From: Sphingomonas sp. DG1-23
GTDB taxonomy: Bacteria > Pseudomonadota > Alphaproteobacteria > Sphingomonadales > Sphingomonadaceae
Direction: 5' to 3'
Length of the DNA: 64,000 nt
Assembly (NCBI RefSeq): GCF_030730875.1
Contig: NZ_JAVAMA010000003.1
Location: 310,001 to 374,000, forward strand
Made by a program: the position numbers and the translations under genes. The notes below the pieces were generated by a model, which did not search any database, was not told the DNA's origin, and was given only the letters and a program-made list of their open reading frames with translations. Below, one piece after another: positions 1 through 7,470 of the stretch; position 1 is the stretch's first letter, and each line of letters opens with the position of its first letter.

Positions 1-376
1 CGGCATATGCATCGAGCCAACGGACGCCGGCCTCGACCATGACGCTGTCCCCCGTCGGCGAGATCGCGATGCGGTCAAGGCGATGCATGTCGATCGTCAC
101 GCCGCCTTCGACGAGGCAGAATCCCGCTGCGCCATGGCCGCCACCCTTGATCGAAACGGGCCAGCCATGCTCGGTGGCAATGGAGACGGCCAGGGCAACG
201 TCGCGGACGCAGCGCGGCGAAACCACGATCGCCGGCAACGCGACGCGCGCGCCGTTCTCGATCGCGACGCGACGATCAAAGCCCGACTGACCACGCGCCA
301 GCAAGTCCCCGCTGAAGCCTCGCGACCTCGCTGACTTCGCAAATCCCGAAGCAACGGCATCATATATGGCAGTCGA
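1..376 (-). CDS. FAD-linked oxidase (PCMH/berberine-bridge type), N-terminal part
   Basis: The reading frame enters from the left edge, so only about 125 N-terminal residues are visible. They form the start of an FAD-binding PCMH domain: a PAIVVSP strand, a CVRDVALAVSIA helix, the flavin loop KGGGHGAAG and the following GGVTIDMHRLD strand. The His of GGGHG lies where berberine-bridge-type oxidases attach FAD covalently. There is no ATG; the proposed start is TTG at 376, preceded by a good ribosome-binding site (AGGGGAG, about 6 nt away) and just after an in-frame stop. Such enzymes oxidise sugars, alkaloids or polyketide products. The gene points the same way as the VOC and aminotransferase genes, 46 bp downstream of the former. 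Substrate unknown. Confidence 0.8.
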
Positions 377-422
377 CAAAGGCCGCTCCCCTCACACTTT
401 CGACGCAAGCGTTGGGTCGGGC

Positions 423-815
423 CTACTCGTCAAAGCCCTTGTTGACTTCGACGAGCAAGCCTTGCGGATCCCGGAACTGGGCTGCACGCACCCCCCAGGC
501 GGCGCGATCTGTCGGTGCGACGACAGGGGTCGCATGCGTAGCGAGCTCGGCGCTTTCCTCGTCAACTGTGCCGTCGGCTTTGAATATCAGCATGAAATCA
601 TCTGCCGGGTCGGACTCACCTCCCTCGTCCTTGAGCACATCCAGCATCATGTCCTTCTGAAAGATTGAAAGGCTTACCTCTCCTTCTTCTCCGAATTCGG
701 CATAAGGACCATTTTCGTCGCCGTACAAAACGGGCAATTTCATCCTCTCGCTGTAGAAGCGATAGCTCGCTGGATAGTCTTCTACGAGCAGCCGGATCGA
801 TCTCAATCTAGACAT
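423..815 (-). CDS. VOC-family (glyoxalase/bleomycin-resistance fold) protein
   Basis: A 130-residue single-domain protein with the typical beta-alpha-beta-beta-beta repeats of the vicinal oxygen chelate fold: an opening RSIRLLVEDYPASYRFY segment and a closing AAQFRDPQGLLVEVNK segment, whose Glu is the usual last metal ligand. VOC proteins act as isomerases, dioxygenases, fosfomycin-type transferases or binding proteins that protect against a product. The start codon overlaps the end of the aminotransferase gene by 8 bp, so the two are probably co-translated. A role as a tailoring enzyme or self-resistance protein is inference from context. Confidence 0.8.
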   Translation of the reverse strand: MSRLRSIRLLVEDYPASYRFYSERMKLPVLYGDENGPYAEFGEEGEVSLSIFQKDMMLDVLKDEGGESDPADDFMLIFKADGTVDEESAELATHATPVVAPTDRAAWGVRAAQFRDPQGLLVEVNKGFDE

Positions 816-2025
816 GAACCATCTCCTTGTTCTTCGTAGGAACGAAGTTGCCGAGCGACCTTGAAACCTCTGTTGCCAGCTTTTCCAGTACTGCCTCGTC
901 GGCCAGCAGGACGGAGTGGTGGAACCACAACACCCGCTTTCCTGCCGCTTCGGACACTGGAGTCGTTAGCGAACGGTAGTCCGGAAATTTGAAATCTGAC
1001 CGCAATGCCGCAAATCGCAGCTGGGCCGGCTCGAACATCCTGGTATGATGAACCGGGGGGAAGCACTTGAAGGCGGGGATGCCCTGCCTGCGCAATTGCA
1101 TCGACAAGTCGGCGGTATCAATACAGCCCGGCTCGTCGGCGTCGACCCAGGCCATGGCCATATAATGGCTGTGCAGCGTGGTATCGGGCTTCGATTTCAG
1201 CGGTCGCAAGCGCGGGTTTCGGGCCAGCAGGCCATCGAACACCGGCGCGCGCTTTTCACGGAGCGCCAATTGGCCCGGCAATCTCGCAAGCTGCGCCCTG
1301 AGCACGGCAGCCACCAACTCAGGCGCGCGCCAGTTGCCGGCTATTTCGAGGTGGCGATAGTCGGTATCGCCACGCGGTCGTCCGCAGGAATGCAAAGCGA
1401 AGCTTCGCTCGGCGAGATCGTCGCGGTTGGTGACCACCGCGCCGCCTTCGCCCGCAGTCATCAGCTTGCCATTCTGGAAACTGAAAATGGCCACATCGCC
1501 AAATCCGCCCAGTGGACTGCCGCGCCACCGCGCGCCATGCGCATGCGCCGCATCCTCGATTACGAACAGGCCATGTCGGCGGGCGATTGCCATAATGGCG
1601 TCCATTTCGCAGCCTTGCCCGGCCATATGCACAGGGATCACCGCTCGCGCTCTCGGCGTACACTTTCGCTCGAGATCCTCAGGATCGATGCACAATGTTT
1701 CGGCTTCGACATCGACCGGGATCGGACATGCGCCCATTCGCAGCACCGCGGAAGCCGTTGCGATGAACGTGCACGCCGGAACCAGAACTTCGTCTCCCGG
1801 GGAAATATCGCCCAGTTGCAAGGCGATCTCCAGCGCGCCGGATCCGCTTGAGGTCAACCTTGCATGGCGAAGGCCAAGGAATTTGGCGAACTCGGCCTCG
1901 AACAGGTCGCACTCGCTGCCAGATCCCCGCCACCAGGTCCGGCTGGCCAGAACACGCTGCACCGCCTCCGCTTCTTCTGGCCCATGGATCGGCCAGGCTG
2001 GAACTCCAAGCGCATTCGTCTGCAT
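808..2025 (-). CDS. DegT/DnrJ/EryC1/StrS-family PLP aminotransferase
   Basis: A 405-residue fold-type I aminotransferase. Visible features are the N-terminal substrate segment, GSGALEIAL (phosphate cup), VIEDAAHAHG with the Asp that pairs with the PLP pyridine nitrogen, and FSFQNGKLMTAGEGGAV, whose Lys forms the Schiff base. The family transaminates keto-sugars, usually nucleotide- or phosphate-linked, or keto-cyclitols with glutamate as donor. I chose ATG at 2025 because AGGAGGG lies 8 nt upstream; an earlier in-frame codon at 2058 would overlap the preceding gene and lacks such a site. It follows the Gfo/Idh/MocA gene by 17 bp, matching a dehydrogenase-then-aminotransferase order for making an amino sugar or aminocyclitol. 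Exact substrate unknown. Confidence 0.9.
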   Translation of the reverse strand: MQTNALGVPAWPIHGPEEAEAVQRVLASRTWWRGSGSECDLFEAEFAKFLGLRHARLTSSGSGALEIALQLGDISPGDEVLVPACTFIATASAVLRMGACPIPVDVEAETLCIDPEDLERKCTPRARAVIPVHMAGQGCEMDAIMAIARRHGLFVIEDAAHAHGARWRGSPLGGFGDVAIFSFQNGKLMTAGEGGAVVTNRDDLAERSFALHSCGRPRGDTDYRHLEIAGNWRAPELVAAVLRAQLARLPGQLALREKRAPVFDGLLARNPRLRPLKSKPDTTLHSHYMAMAWVDADEPGCIDTADLSMQLRRQGIPAFKCFPPVHHTRMFEPAQLRFAALRSDFKFPDYRSLTTPVSEAAGKRVLWFHHSVLLADEAVLEKLATEVSRSLGNFVPTKNKEMVHV

Positions 2026-2042
2026 GGCGGCGTCCCTCCTAC

Positions 2043-3107
2043 TCACACCTGACAGCATTCGGCAGAAAGCGTCGCCTGCTCACAGAAGGCGGCGACGAAC
2101 GCGGCCTGGCGACGAAATCGGTCGCTATCCGCCCCGATAGTCACCTGCTCGAACGCGCCGAGCAATTTGGCGAACGCCATGACATGTTCATCTGGGCAGA
2201 CAGGAAATCTAGCCGCGCGCACGAAATTTCCGGATCGGTCGAGGTGCCTGGTGTGCGCATGGTTCAAAGCATGGTCGTTCGAGCAACCGATCAATCCATC
2301 GAACTCGATTTGCCCGTTACTGCCGAAGGCGCGGATCGTGGTCCGATCGCCCGGCTCGAGACTTTGCCAGGAAACTGCGATACGGACCGTCACGCCTGCC
2401 TGCACGAACTCAAGCTGGGCTGCCGATGGAACCTCGCTTGGAATCGATTTGCTGACCCCGTGCCAACCAGCGGTACTGACCACCGCCGAACGCTCCCACT
2501 TCGCGGATACCAGTTCGACGAAGTCCTGCGGATAGCCAAGCAGGGCACCCGCGATGTCAACCAAATGTACGCCCAGATCAGGAAATACGCCCGTCCAGCC
2601 GCCTGCATCAGCATGATGCCAGTTCTTGGCCGGAGCGCCTGATCGGCGGTGCCACGCGAGCTCGATCCTGTCGATGACCCCAATTTCGCCGGCATGGCGC
2701 AGCAACCAGGCGATGTCGCGGCGGCGGCAGGTTGGATCCGCTGCCATCACCCCCACCCCCGCCTGCCCCGCCGCCTCCGCCAGGATCATGGCCTGGGCCA
2801 CCTGGATACAGGCAGGCTTTTCGATCAGAACGGGTCGGCCGGCGGCAATCGCCTCGCGTGCCTGATCGAAATGCAGTGCGTTGGGCGTCGCAATCAACAG
2901 GGCGTCACATGCCCCGAGAAGGCTGGCGAGGTCATCTGCCGGCCATCCCCCGATCTGGCGGCAGGCCTGCCCGACTCTGCCCTTGTCAGTATCGAACAAG
3001 GGGCCCGCCCTGAAGCGCGCCGCCGCCCCGGCGAGATGCGGCGCGTAGCAATTCTGCGTCACCCAACCGCAGCCTGCTATCCCAAGGATGGGTCTGGCGT
3101 CCGGCAT
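2043..3107 (-). CDS. Gfo/Idh/MocA-family NAD(P)-dependent oxidoreductase
   Basis: A 354-residue protein with an N-terminal Rossmann nucleotide-binding motif (GIAGCGWVTQN), the ALLIATPNALH strand and the conserved EKP signature, whose Lys is catalytic, around residue 95. The GVHLVDI segment provides the usual catalytic His. Family members oxidise or reduce a hydroxyl on sugars, sugar phosphates, nucleotide sugars or inositols. It sits between a HAD phosphatase/TfoX pair and a DegT aminotransferase on the same strand with short gaps, so a job of making the keto-sugar substrate for the aminotransferase is the simplest inference. The closest conceptual parallel is NtdC of the kanosamine pathway, but a reductase role on an NDP-sugar is equally possible. 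Confidence 0.87.
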   Translation of the reverse strand: MPDARPILGIAGCGWVTQNCYAPHLAGAAARFRAGPLFDTDKGRVGQACRQIGGWPADDLASLLGACDALLIATPNALHFDQAREAIAAGRPVLIEKPACIQVAQAMILAEAAGQAGVGVMAADPTCRRRDIAWLLRHAGEIGVIDRIELAWHRRSGAPAKNWHHADAGGWTGVFPDLGVHLVDIAGALLGYPQDFVELVSAKWERSAVVSTAGWHGVSKSIPSEVPSAAQLEFVQAGVTVRIAVSWQSLEPGDRTTIRAFGSNGQIEFDGLIGCSNDHALNHAHTRHLDRSGNFVRAARFPVCPDEHVMAFAKLLGAFEQVTIGADSDRFRRQAAFVAAFCEQATLSAECCQV

Positions 3108-3114
3108 AGGAACA

Positions 3115-3558
3115 CTAGTTCTTACGGCGACGCTTGGGCTTCAACGGCTGCGCCTGGCAAAAAGCGATGCTGGCGGCGAGCATTTTCTCCAGCCGTTCAC
3201 GCCCTGGACCATAGGATTCCTCAGGCAGGACGGTGTAGCTCTTGCTGGGAGGATCATCGGGATCATAGCGCAGCGGATAGCCCCGCGCCTCCCCAAGCAG
3301 AGCTGCCCTGTCGGACTCGGGCAATTTGAGGGCAATTCCCGCATTCGACAGCGACGCGAAAGGCCGCCCCATGGTATAGGCCATATACCCTCCGAACATC
3401 GCCCGAAAGGAAACTTCTTCCGAAATCCCCTTAGGACCCAACACTTCTTCTATAGTTCGCTTTAGCTCAGAGGAATCTGAGTTCCATCGCGGAGATATCA
3501 TAACTTTTGCTATCTCTCTCTCGGCACAGCCGATTTGCAGCTGTTTGGTCGTTAGCAT
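3115..3558 (-). CDS. TfoX N-terminal domain protein
   Basis: A 147-residue protein matching the TfoX N-terminal domain: an RTIEEVLG helix, then FRAMFGGYMAYTMGRPFAS, the ALKLPESDRA segment and the YPLRYDP/SYTVLPEE strands, ending in a helix and a basic tail. The competence regulator TfoX also has a C-terminal domain, which is absent; stand-alone N-terminal domains are common and of unknown biochemical function. The start overlaps the HAD gene by 7 bp, with the ATG embedded across its TAA stop. An internal ATG at 3501 preceded by GAGAGAGA is an alternative start. Why it lies in a biosynthetic operon is unclear. Base composition here is visibly lower in GC than the rest of the window. Confidence 0.75.
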   Translation of the reverse strand: MLTTKQLQIGCAEREIAKVMISPRWNSDSSELKRTIEEVLGPKGISEEVSFRAMFGGYMAYTMGRPFASLSNAGIALKLPESDRAALLGEARGYPLRYDPDDPPSKSYTVLPEESYGPGRERLEKMLAASIAFCQAQPLKPKRRRKN

Positions 3559-4256
3559 GATTTCACGCTGACAAGCGCAAGGTCACGCAATTCGAACGGC
3601 GATTGAACAGCTATGATTTCATTGTCGTCAATGTTGGCGTGCTGAAACCACGTCGCCAAAACAAATCGAATTTTAGCGCCCCGTGCAGCGAGATAATCCG
3701 CGTGCGCATCACCAATCATCACCGTGTCTCGCGGAGCGATCCCCGCTTCGCCGATGCAACGCAGCACCATATCGGGCGCGGGTTTGCCATTAGCGACATC
3801 GTCGCTGCCGATGATCCGATGGAAATATTTGAGCAGGTCGAAATGCTCGAGCACCCAGCGCGCCCGAGAACGGGATTTCCCGGAAGCGATCGAGAGGGAG
3901 ACCCCTGCATTTTGCAGGTCCGCAAGCACCTCGCCAATCCCCTTGGCAGGACAGGTCAGGTCGACATAGCGGCGACTTAAGCGCGAAAAAGCAGGCTCCA
4001 TCGCCAAAGGCAGGCCTAGCTGCTCCAGGATCATCCCAAAGGGCTGACCTTGCCGGGAGACCAACTCGGGGAAAGGCGAGTCTCCGATACCGCCGCATTC
4101 CTGAAAAGCCTCATCGAAGGCGCGCCTCATGGTCCGCGAATTATCGAGAATGGTACCATCGAGATCGAAGATCACATGGTCGATCGCACGATCCCGTCGC
4201 CCCGCCGCAATCACTGGCAGCGTCGCGCCCCGGCATGCAGCTTCGGCGGAAACCAT
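3552..4256 (-). CDS. HAD-superfamily phosphatase (phosphoglycolate phosphatase-like)
   Basis: A 234-residue HAD hydrolase with all four motifs: DLDGTILDN (nucleophile Asp31, acid/base Asp33), SIASGKS (motif II), the Lys of GKPAPDM (motif III) and MIGDAHAD (motif IV). A helical cap between motifs I and II gives a subclass I architecture. The start at 4256 is chosen because GGAGGG lies 7-9 nt upstream; the in-frame codon 21 bp earlier lacks one. It is the first gene of the minus-strand operon. In this company (Gfo/Idh/MocA dehydrogenase and DegT aminotransferase) it could remove phosphate from an amino-sugar phosphate, as NtdB does in kanosamine biosynthesis, although NtdB belongs to a different HAD subclass. 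Confidence 0.85.
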   Translation of the reverse strand: MVSAEAACRGATLPVIAAGRRDRAIDHVIFDLDGTILDNSRTMRRAFDEAFQECGGIGDSPFPELVSRQGQPFGMILEQLGLPLAMEPAFSRLSRRYVDLTCPAKGIGEVLADLQNAGVSLSIASGKSRSRARWVLEHFDLLKYFHRIIGSDDVANGKPAPDMVLRCIGEAGIAPRDTVMIGDAHADYLAARGAKIRFVLATWFQHANIDDNEIIAVQSPFELRDLALVSVKSC

Positions 4257-4370
4257 AACGCCCTCCCTCCAACCCATCCCCTCGTCAAGATATAAAGCTA
4301 AACGTCTCCGAAATATCTCAAAAATTCTATGGAAATGCTTCCACTGTCATACCCGCTCGCGAAAACGCGC

Positions 4371-4411
4371 TTGACTTTAACCTCTTTACAGCCCGTCGTC
4401 ACTTGTACAAT
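4371..4411 (+). promoter_or_regulatory. Possible promoter elements upstream of the phosphodiesterase gene
   Basis: In the AT-rich divergent gap, TTGACT (4371) and TTTACA (4385-4390) could serve as -35 elements and TACAAT (4406-4411) as a -10; the best pair, TTTACA/TACAAT, has a short 15-nt spacer. Downstream lies an exact tandem octamer AGGCAAAT at 4425-4432 and 4433-4440. Assignment is by eye only. Confidence 0.3.
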
Positions 4412-4506
4412 CATCGCATCATGTAGGCAAATAGGCAAATGATTCTCAACTTTGAGTACTCTTCGATCCGAAGAAGACATATTCAGATGCTGGAGTCGAT
4501 AGATCG

Positions 4507-5820
4507 ATGACGATCATTGTTGCCATTGTCGAAGGAGCAACTCGCGATATGTTCGATGCGGCGAGCGCATTGGGGCGCTCGCCATGGTGGAAGGAATACT
4601 GCCAAGATCGACCTTGGCAGGCATTGTACTGCGGTCCGGCGCCCTATGAGCCGTCGAACCTCGCCACAGCGTTTACCGGAACCCCACGGGGTGAGCATGG
4701 ATGCTTCTCCTATTGGCACATGACCGATCCGAATGGCGGCCGGCCGGGCGTCCTTGCTTCGAGCGACGTCCACCGCGATTGGTTCTGGAACTGGTCAGAA
4801 CTGAAAGGATTCCGCAAAGCCGTGGTCAATGTTCAGTTGACCCACCCGGCGCGCGAGATTGAGGGAAGCCTCGTAAGCTACCTGATGAAGCAAACGCTAC
4901 ATTTCACCCATCCGCCTGATCTTGCCCAAAGGCTCCACAGGGAAGGACTGGCGTTCGGCCACGACGTTTCGGCCTTTTACCGCGGCGATGGGCCACAGTG
5001 GCTGCTCGACAGGGCGGGCAAGATCGCCAGCCATCAACTCGATGTCGGGATTCGACTGGGCGCCGAAGCGGACATCCTGATTATCAATCTGACATTGATC
5101 GACCGGATTTCGCATTTTTTCTGGCAGGACTTTGGCGCGGTCTCGTCGCTGCATGAGGCGCCATCTCCTCTTCTCCAGGCCTATGCGCAGGTCGATTCGG
5201 CACTGGCCCGGTTGCATCGACTTGCCGACGGCGATCCGATGGTCGTTTTCAGCGAAATCGGCTTTGGCCCCCTCGACGCCTTCGTCTCGATCGACAGTTT
5301 ACTCGAGCGTGAAGGGCTGCTCGCTCTCGACGACAACCTGCAGACCGTGCCGGGATCCGCGTTCGTCCGCGAGACGCCACAGGGATCGCACGGCTTCGTC
5401 TGCCGCGAAGGGGACGGTCGACGTTCGCCGGCACTTTGCAACGACGCTGCGGAATTTCTGCGGAGCTTGCGCGACGAAGATGGGCTGCCGATGTTCGCCT
5501 CGGTCTGGCAGGCGGCGGAGATATACTCCGGAAGCAAATTGTCGCTCGCTCCCGACATCGTGGTCGAGCCGTCCGACCCTCGCCGACCGCCAATGGGCGA
5601 CCGTCGCTGGGCGAACCATGTCAATCGCCATCTCCAAACCGGCTGGCATCGTGATCAAGGGTTCTTCCAGGCGCTGAACTTCGACCCTGAGTACGGCCCC
5701 GCCTTTCGCCTCGAAGACATCGCGCCGACATTGGCGGCTTTGCTCGGTGCTGACGCTCCCGAGGGGATCGGGGGGATGGCGTTCGGACAAAGGGCTCACG
5801 CGAGGCTCAGCGTCTCGTGA
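4507..5820 (+). CDS. Alkaline-phosphatase-superfamily phosphodiesterase-like protein with altered metal site
   Basis: A 437-residue cytoplasmic protein (no signal peptide) with the type I phosphodiesterase/nucleotide pyrophosphatase layout: N-terminal beta strand, a TGTPRGEHG loop (residues 57-65), a D199-x3-H203 metal pair, and a C-terminal GWHRDQG segment followed by the hallmark RLEDIAPTLAALLG. Thus one metal site (Asp, His, His) looks intact. The other does not: the usual N-terminal Asp is Glu9 (VEG), and the usual Ser-Asp-His-Gly is S249-E-I-G. The nucleophile is probably Ser50 or Thr54 of PSNLAT. It may be a one-metal hydrolase, a transferase or a binding protein. Its stop overlaps the methyltransferase GTG start, so the two are translationally coupled. 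Confidence 0.75.
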   Translation: MTIIVAIVEGATRDMFDAASALGRSPWWKEYCQDRPWQALYCGPAPYEPSNLATAFTGTPRGEHGCFSYWHMTDPNGGRPGVLASSDVHRDWFWNWSELKGFRKAVVNVQLTHPAREIEGSLVSYLMKQTLHFTHPPDLAQRLHREGLAFGHDVSAFYRGDGPQWLLDRAGKIASHQLDVGIRLGAEADILIINLTLIDRISHFFWQDFGAVSSLHEAPSPLLQAYAQVDSALARLHRLADGDPMVVFSEIGFGPLDAFVSIDSLLEREGLLALDDNLQTVPGSAFVRETPQGSHGFVCREGDGRRSPALCNDAAEFLRSLRDEDGLPMFASVWQAAEIYSGSKLSLAPDIVVEPSDPRRPPMGDRRWANHVNRHLQTGWHRDQGFFQALNFDPEYGPAFRLEDIAPTLAALLGADAPEGIGGMAFGQRAHARLSVS

Positions 5821-7067
5821 CCGGTCTCCCGCCAGCGCCGAACGAATGCACGATCCGTTGCCCGCTATGCGGGTCCGCACCCTTGCCGATCATGTCGCTC
5901 GGAACACAGCCGCTGGCGCAAGATTTTCTCCTGCCCGATCAGGCGCCCAGTTCCGTTCAATATGAGCTGCTTCCTCAGATCTGCCTTGATTGCGGTCTTG
6001 CACAACTCAGGTATCGCCCGGCCTCGGCGACCGTCTTTTCCGAGAAATACCCCTATCGCAGCGGCGTCTCGAAGACGATGCGGGACCACTTGCAGTGCCT
6101 GGCGGAGTATTGCCTCGATCTGGTCGCGGACAAGCCGGACCCCTTGCTGGTCGAGATCGGGTGTAACGACGGCACGCTCAGTCGACATTTCGCCGAGCGT
6201 CATTTGCGTCATCTCGGCATCGACCCGGCGCGCCGTGCGGTCGCGCAGGCGGCAGCAAGCGGCGTGACGGTCCTGAATGCGGAATTCAACCCCGAGACCG
6301 GGCGGTCCGTTCTTGCGAAATATGGCAAAGCCGACTTGATCGTCGCGGCAAACGTGATCGCCCATATCTCCGACCTGCGTCGAACGATCGAACAGATCTG
6401 TGCGTGCTTGACGGCCGACGGCAGTTTTGTCTTCGAAGCGATCTCGCTTTTCGAACTGATGCAGCGACGTGCGTTCGATCTGTTTTATGACGAGCATGTC
6501 TATACGTTTTCCGCGACTGCGGTCGACAGGCTGGCGCGCTCGTACGGACTCGAGCTCGTCGATTGCCAACCGGTCTCTACGCAAGGCGGATCGCTGCGCT
6601 ATAGCCTGGCGAAACCCGGAGCGAAATCACCCTCCCCAAGGGTTCGCGAAGCAATTCGCACCGAACAGGCCCATGGTTTGCTGGATCCGGATGCCTGGAA
6701 CGACTTTGCTGCAGCGGCGACGCATTCCGCCCAATCGCTCCGACAGACGCTCGACCGGCTGCGACGGGCCGGTTCCGCCGTGGCAGGATATGGTGCCACC
6801 GCCAAGAGTTCGGTTGCCCTGACGTTCGCAGGGCTTGGCCGCAAGCAACTCGATTGCATCTTCGATACGACGCCGGAAAAGGTGGGCCTGACCTCCCCTT
6901 GCGATCGCATTCCGATCCGGTTTCCTGCCCCCGACCTGGTCGATCGCTATGATTATCTGGTAATGTTTGCCTGGAATTTCCTTCCGGAAATAGAAGTTCG
7001 CGAACGAGCATTCAGGACCATGGGCGGAAAGTGGATCACCTATCACGGGAGTGTCTGCATTGCCTGA
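5817..7067 (+). CDS. Zinc-containing SAM-dependent sugar C-methyltransferase (NovU/TylCIII/TcaB9 type)
   Basis: A 416-residue three-domain methyltransferase. The N-terminus holds a zinc site from two Cys-x2-Cys pairs (CPLC and CLDC). The middle is a class I SAM domain with VEIGCNDGTL as motif I and a FYDEHVYTFS segment matching the His/Tyr catalytic pair of TcaB9-type sugar C-3 methyltransferases. The C-terminal domain has GYGATAKSS and FDTTPEKVG, typical of Methyltransf_14. Known relatives methylate C-3 of a 4-keto-2,6-dideoxy-NDP-sugar. The GTG start shares four bases with the previous stop. Together with the glycosyltransferase and aminotransferase it argues that the cluster makes a branched-chain sugar, although no NDP-sugar dehydratase is in view. 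Confidence 0.87.
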   Translation: MTGLPPAPNECTIRCPLCGSAPLPIMSLGTQPLAQDFLLPDQAPSSVQYELLPQICLDCGLAQLRYRPASATVFSEKYPYRSGVSKTMRDHLQCLAEYCLDLVADKPDPLLVEIGCNDGTLSRHFAERHLRHLGIDPARRAVAQAAASGVTVLNAEFNPETGRSVLAKYGKADLIVAANVIAHISDLRRTIEQICACLTADGSFVFEAISLFELMQRRAFDLFYDEHVYTFSATAVDRLARSYGLELVDCQPVSTQGGSLRYSLAKPGAKSPSPRVREAIRTEQAHGLLDPDAWNDFAAAATHSAQSLRQTLDRLRRAGSAVAGYGATAKSSVALTFAGLGRKQLDCIFDTTPEKVGLTSPCDRIPIRFPAPDLVDRYDYLVMFAWNFLPEIEVRERAFRTMGGKWITYHGSVCIA

Positions 7068-7470
7068 AACGCCCTCAGCCGATCGCTACCTCGAAATCGA
7101 GACCGAACTCTTCTCGGAGTATGCGCGGCGTACCGTGTCGCTGTTTGCGGAGCGCAATCAGGTCTATCGCAGCCAGTTCCGCCGCGAGGGCCTGCCGGCA
7201 GTCCTCGGCTGGATCCGAACCAAACTGCAGCGTGTTGCCTCCTGTTTGCACGGTGACATTGTCGACGATGAAAGTCTGGCTGAGAACTTCCTCGATATGG
7301 GCGCGTATTGCCTGATGGGCGCCATGCTCGCCGAAGACCCGATGGCACCGGAAGACTGCGCGCATCTTTTGCGCCTGACAGGTGAAGGTCAGTCTGTCTG
7401 CGTGCTGTGCGGCCTTGAACTCGCCCTGGGGCCAATACCGGAGCTGCCTACGCCCGCGCCGCCGACCTGA
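7060..7470 (+). CDS. DUF1599/Nmad1-like small protein
   Basis: A 136-residue all-helical soluble protein. The pattern SLFAERNQVYRSQFRREG, then IRTKLQRVASC, then DDESLAENFLDMGAYCLMG resembles the DUF1599 (nucleotide modification-associated domain 1) layout of Lys/Arg-Asn-x-x-Tyr, a Lys-x-x-Arg helix and an Asp-Glu-Ser-Leu...Asp-x-x-x-Tyr helix. That is pattern recognition and needs a profile search. I prefer TTG at 7060, which has GGAG 8 nt upstream, over GTG at 7051, which touches the same GGAG. It overlaps the methyltransferase by 8 bp and so probably belongs to its operon. Its 3' end overlaps the convergent glycosyltransferase gene by 23 bp. Function unknown; a nucleotide or nucleotide-sugar ligand would fit. 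Confidence 0.55.
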   Translation: MPETPSADRYLEIETELFSEYARRTVSLFAERNQVYRSQFRREGLPAVLGWIRTKLQRVASCLHGDIVDDESLAENFLDMGAYCLMGAMLAEDPMAPEDCAHLLRLTGEGQSVCVLCGLELALGPIPELPTPAPPT

